Below, piece by piece: positions 63,948 through 64,000 of a stretch of 64,000 bases of DNA. Source of the stretch: an uncultured Cohaesibacter sp. (lineage in GTDB: Bacteria > Pseudomonadota > Alphaproteobacteria > Rhizobiales > Cohaesibacteraceae). The translations under genes were made by a program, and so were the position numbers. The stretch lies in NCBI RefSeq assembly GCF_963677725.1, contig NZ_OY782507.1:2790001-2854000 (forward strand), written 5' to 3'. Each line of letters starts with the position of its first letter. The first letter of the stretch is position 1. The notes beneath the pieces are model-generated. The model saw only the letters and a program-made list of their open reading frames with translations, was not told the origin of the DNA and did not search any database.

Positions 63948-64000
63948 TTGAGTAGCGAATTAGGGCTCTATTCGGTTTCTGACCTGTATGACAGCAAAGT
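63948..64000 (+). CDS. Possible start of a gene running out of the window
   Basis: TTG 63948 is preceded by AAAAGGA at a good distance and opens a frame (LSSELGLYSVSDLYDSK) that stays open to the window end. Seventeen codons are too few to name a family. An ATG at 63989 in another frame is an alternative. Confidence 0.25.
   Translation, partial: MSSELGLYSVSDLYDSK

Noticed and set aside
1-64000. CRISPR arrays, insertion sequences, integrases, prophage or plasmid functions
   Set aside because: I looked for regularly spaced repeats, transposase or integrase proteins and phage genes across the window and saw none.

Overview
The window reads as an ordinary, gene-dense chromosomal segment of an alphaproteobacterium, most likely a marine Hyphomicrobiales (Rhizobiales) lineage; a Cohaesibacter/Stappia-type organism would fit, but I cannot prove the genus from this sequence. 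The evidence is the family content (Omp19-type lipoprotein, IalB-type secreted protein, 1608-residue NAD-glutamate dehydrogenase, mesaconyl-CoA hydratase of the ethylmalonyl-CoA pathway, sdhCDAB order), TTAA-N7-TTAA CtrA-type boxes, and gene neighbourhoods usual for this order (ftsK-lolA-xthA, rsmB-heparinase-purH, rlmN-ialB). I see no rRNA, tRNA, CRISPR array, insertion sequence or prophage.

Layout. 1-4.5 kb: the 5' part of an SDHAF4/DUF1674-like gene, divergent htpX, a PilZ gene behind two CtrA-type boxes, a DUF1629/Imm11-like gene broken by an in-frame TGA, and typA. 4.9-16 kb: a LuxR-type regulator, DUF1643, argG, a PAP2 phosphatase, a 52-codon small gene divergent from a LysR regulator, rlmN with a membrane-protein partner, ialB, DUF2798, a TrmH/SpoU methyltransferase, a quinone oxidoreductase and YkvA. 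16-30 kb: an SDR dehydrogenase behind a LiuR-like palindrome, a DUF1963 protein, then a long leftward run of purH, heparinase-like protein, rsmB, xthA, lolA, ftsK and an aminotransferase. 30.8-39.7 kb: giant NAD-GDH, an AhpD-like protein, a secreted Cys-rich protein, and a divergent LysR/MFS pair. 39.9-50.8 kb: leuB, a SUMF-domain protein, leuD, argC, a chemoreceptor, asd, carbonic anhydrase, threonine/serine dehydratase and pyridoxal kinase. 50.9-64 kb: an FAD oxidoreductase, CoA-ester lyase-DUF1737, a secreted GDPD, mesaconyl-CoA hydratase, sdhCDAB, an ArsC/LMW-phosphatase-like protein lacking its catalytic Cys, class II aldolase, and two AprI/Inh-domain lipoproteins.

How the genes work together. 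Amino-acid synthesis dominates (argC, argG, leuB, leuD, asd, a DapC-like aminotransferase). Central carbon functions group at 52-62 kb: CoA-ester lyase and mesaconyl-CoA hydratase for C2 assimilation, succinate dehydrogenase, and fructose-bisphosphate aldolase.

Most notable signals: (1) purH and leuD share a three-hairpin 3' untranslated architecture containing a conserved ~40-nt element that looks like a structured RNA; (2) the in-frame stop in the Imm11-like gene; (3) tandem CtrA boxes before the PilZ gene; (4) Cys-to-Asp replacement in a phosphatase-like P-loop. I found no obvious multi-gene novel system; the RNA element is the best candidate for something undescribed.
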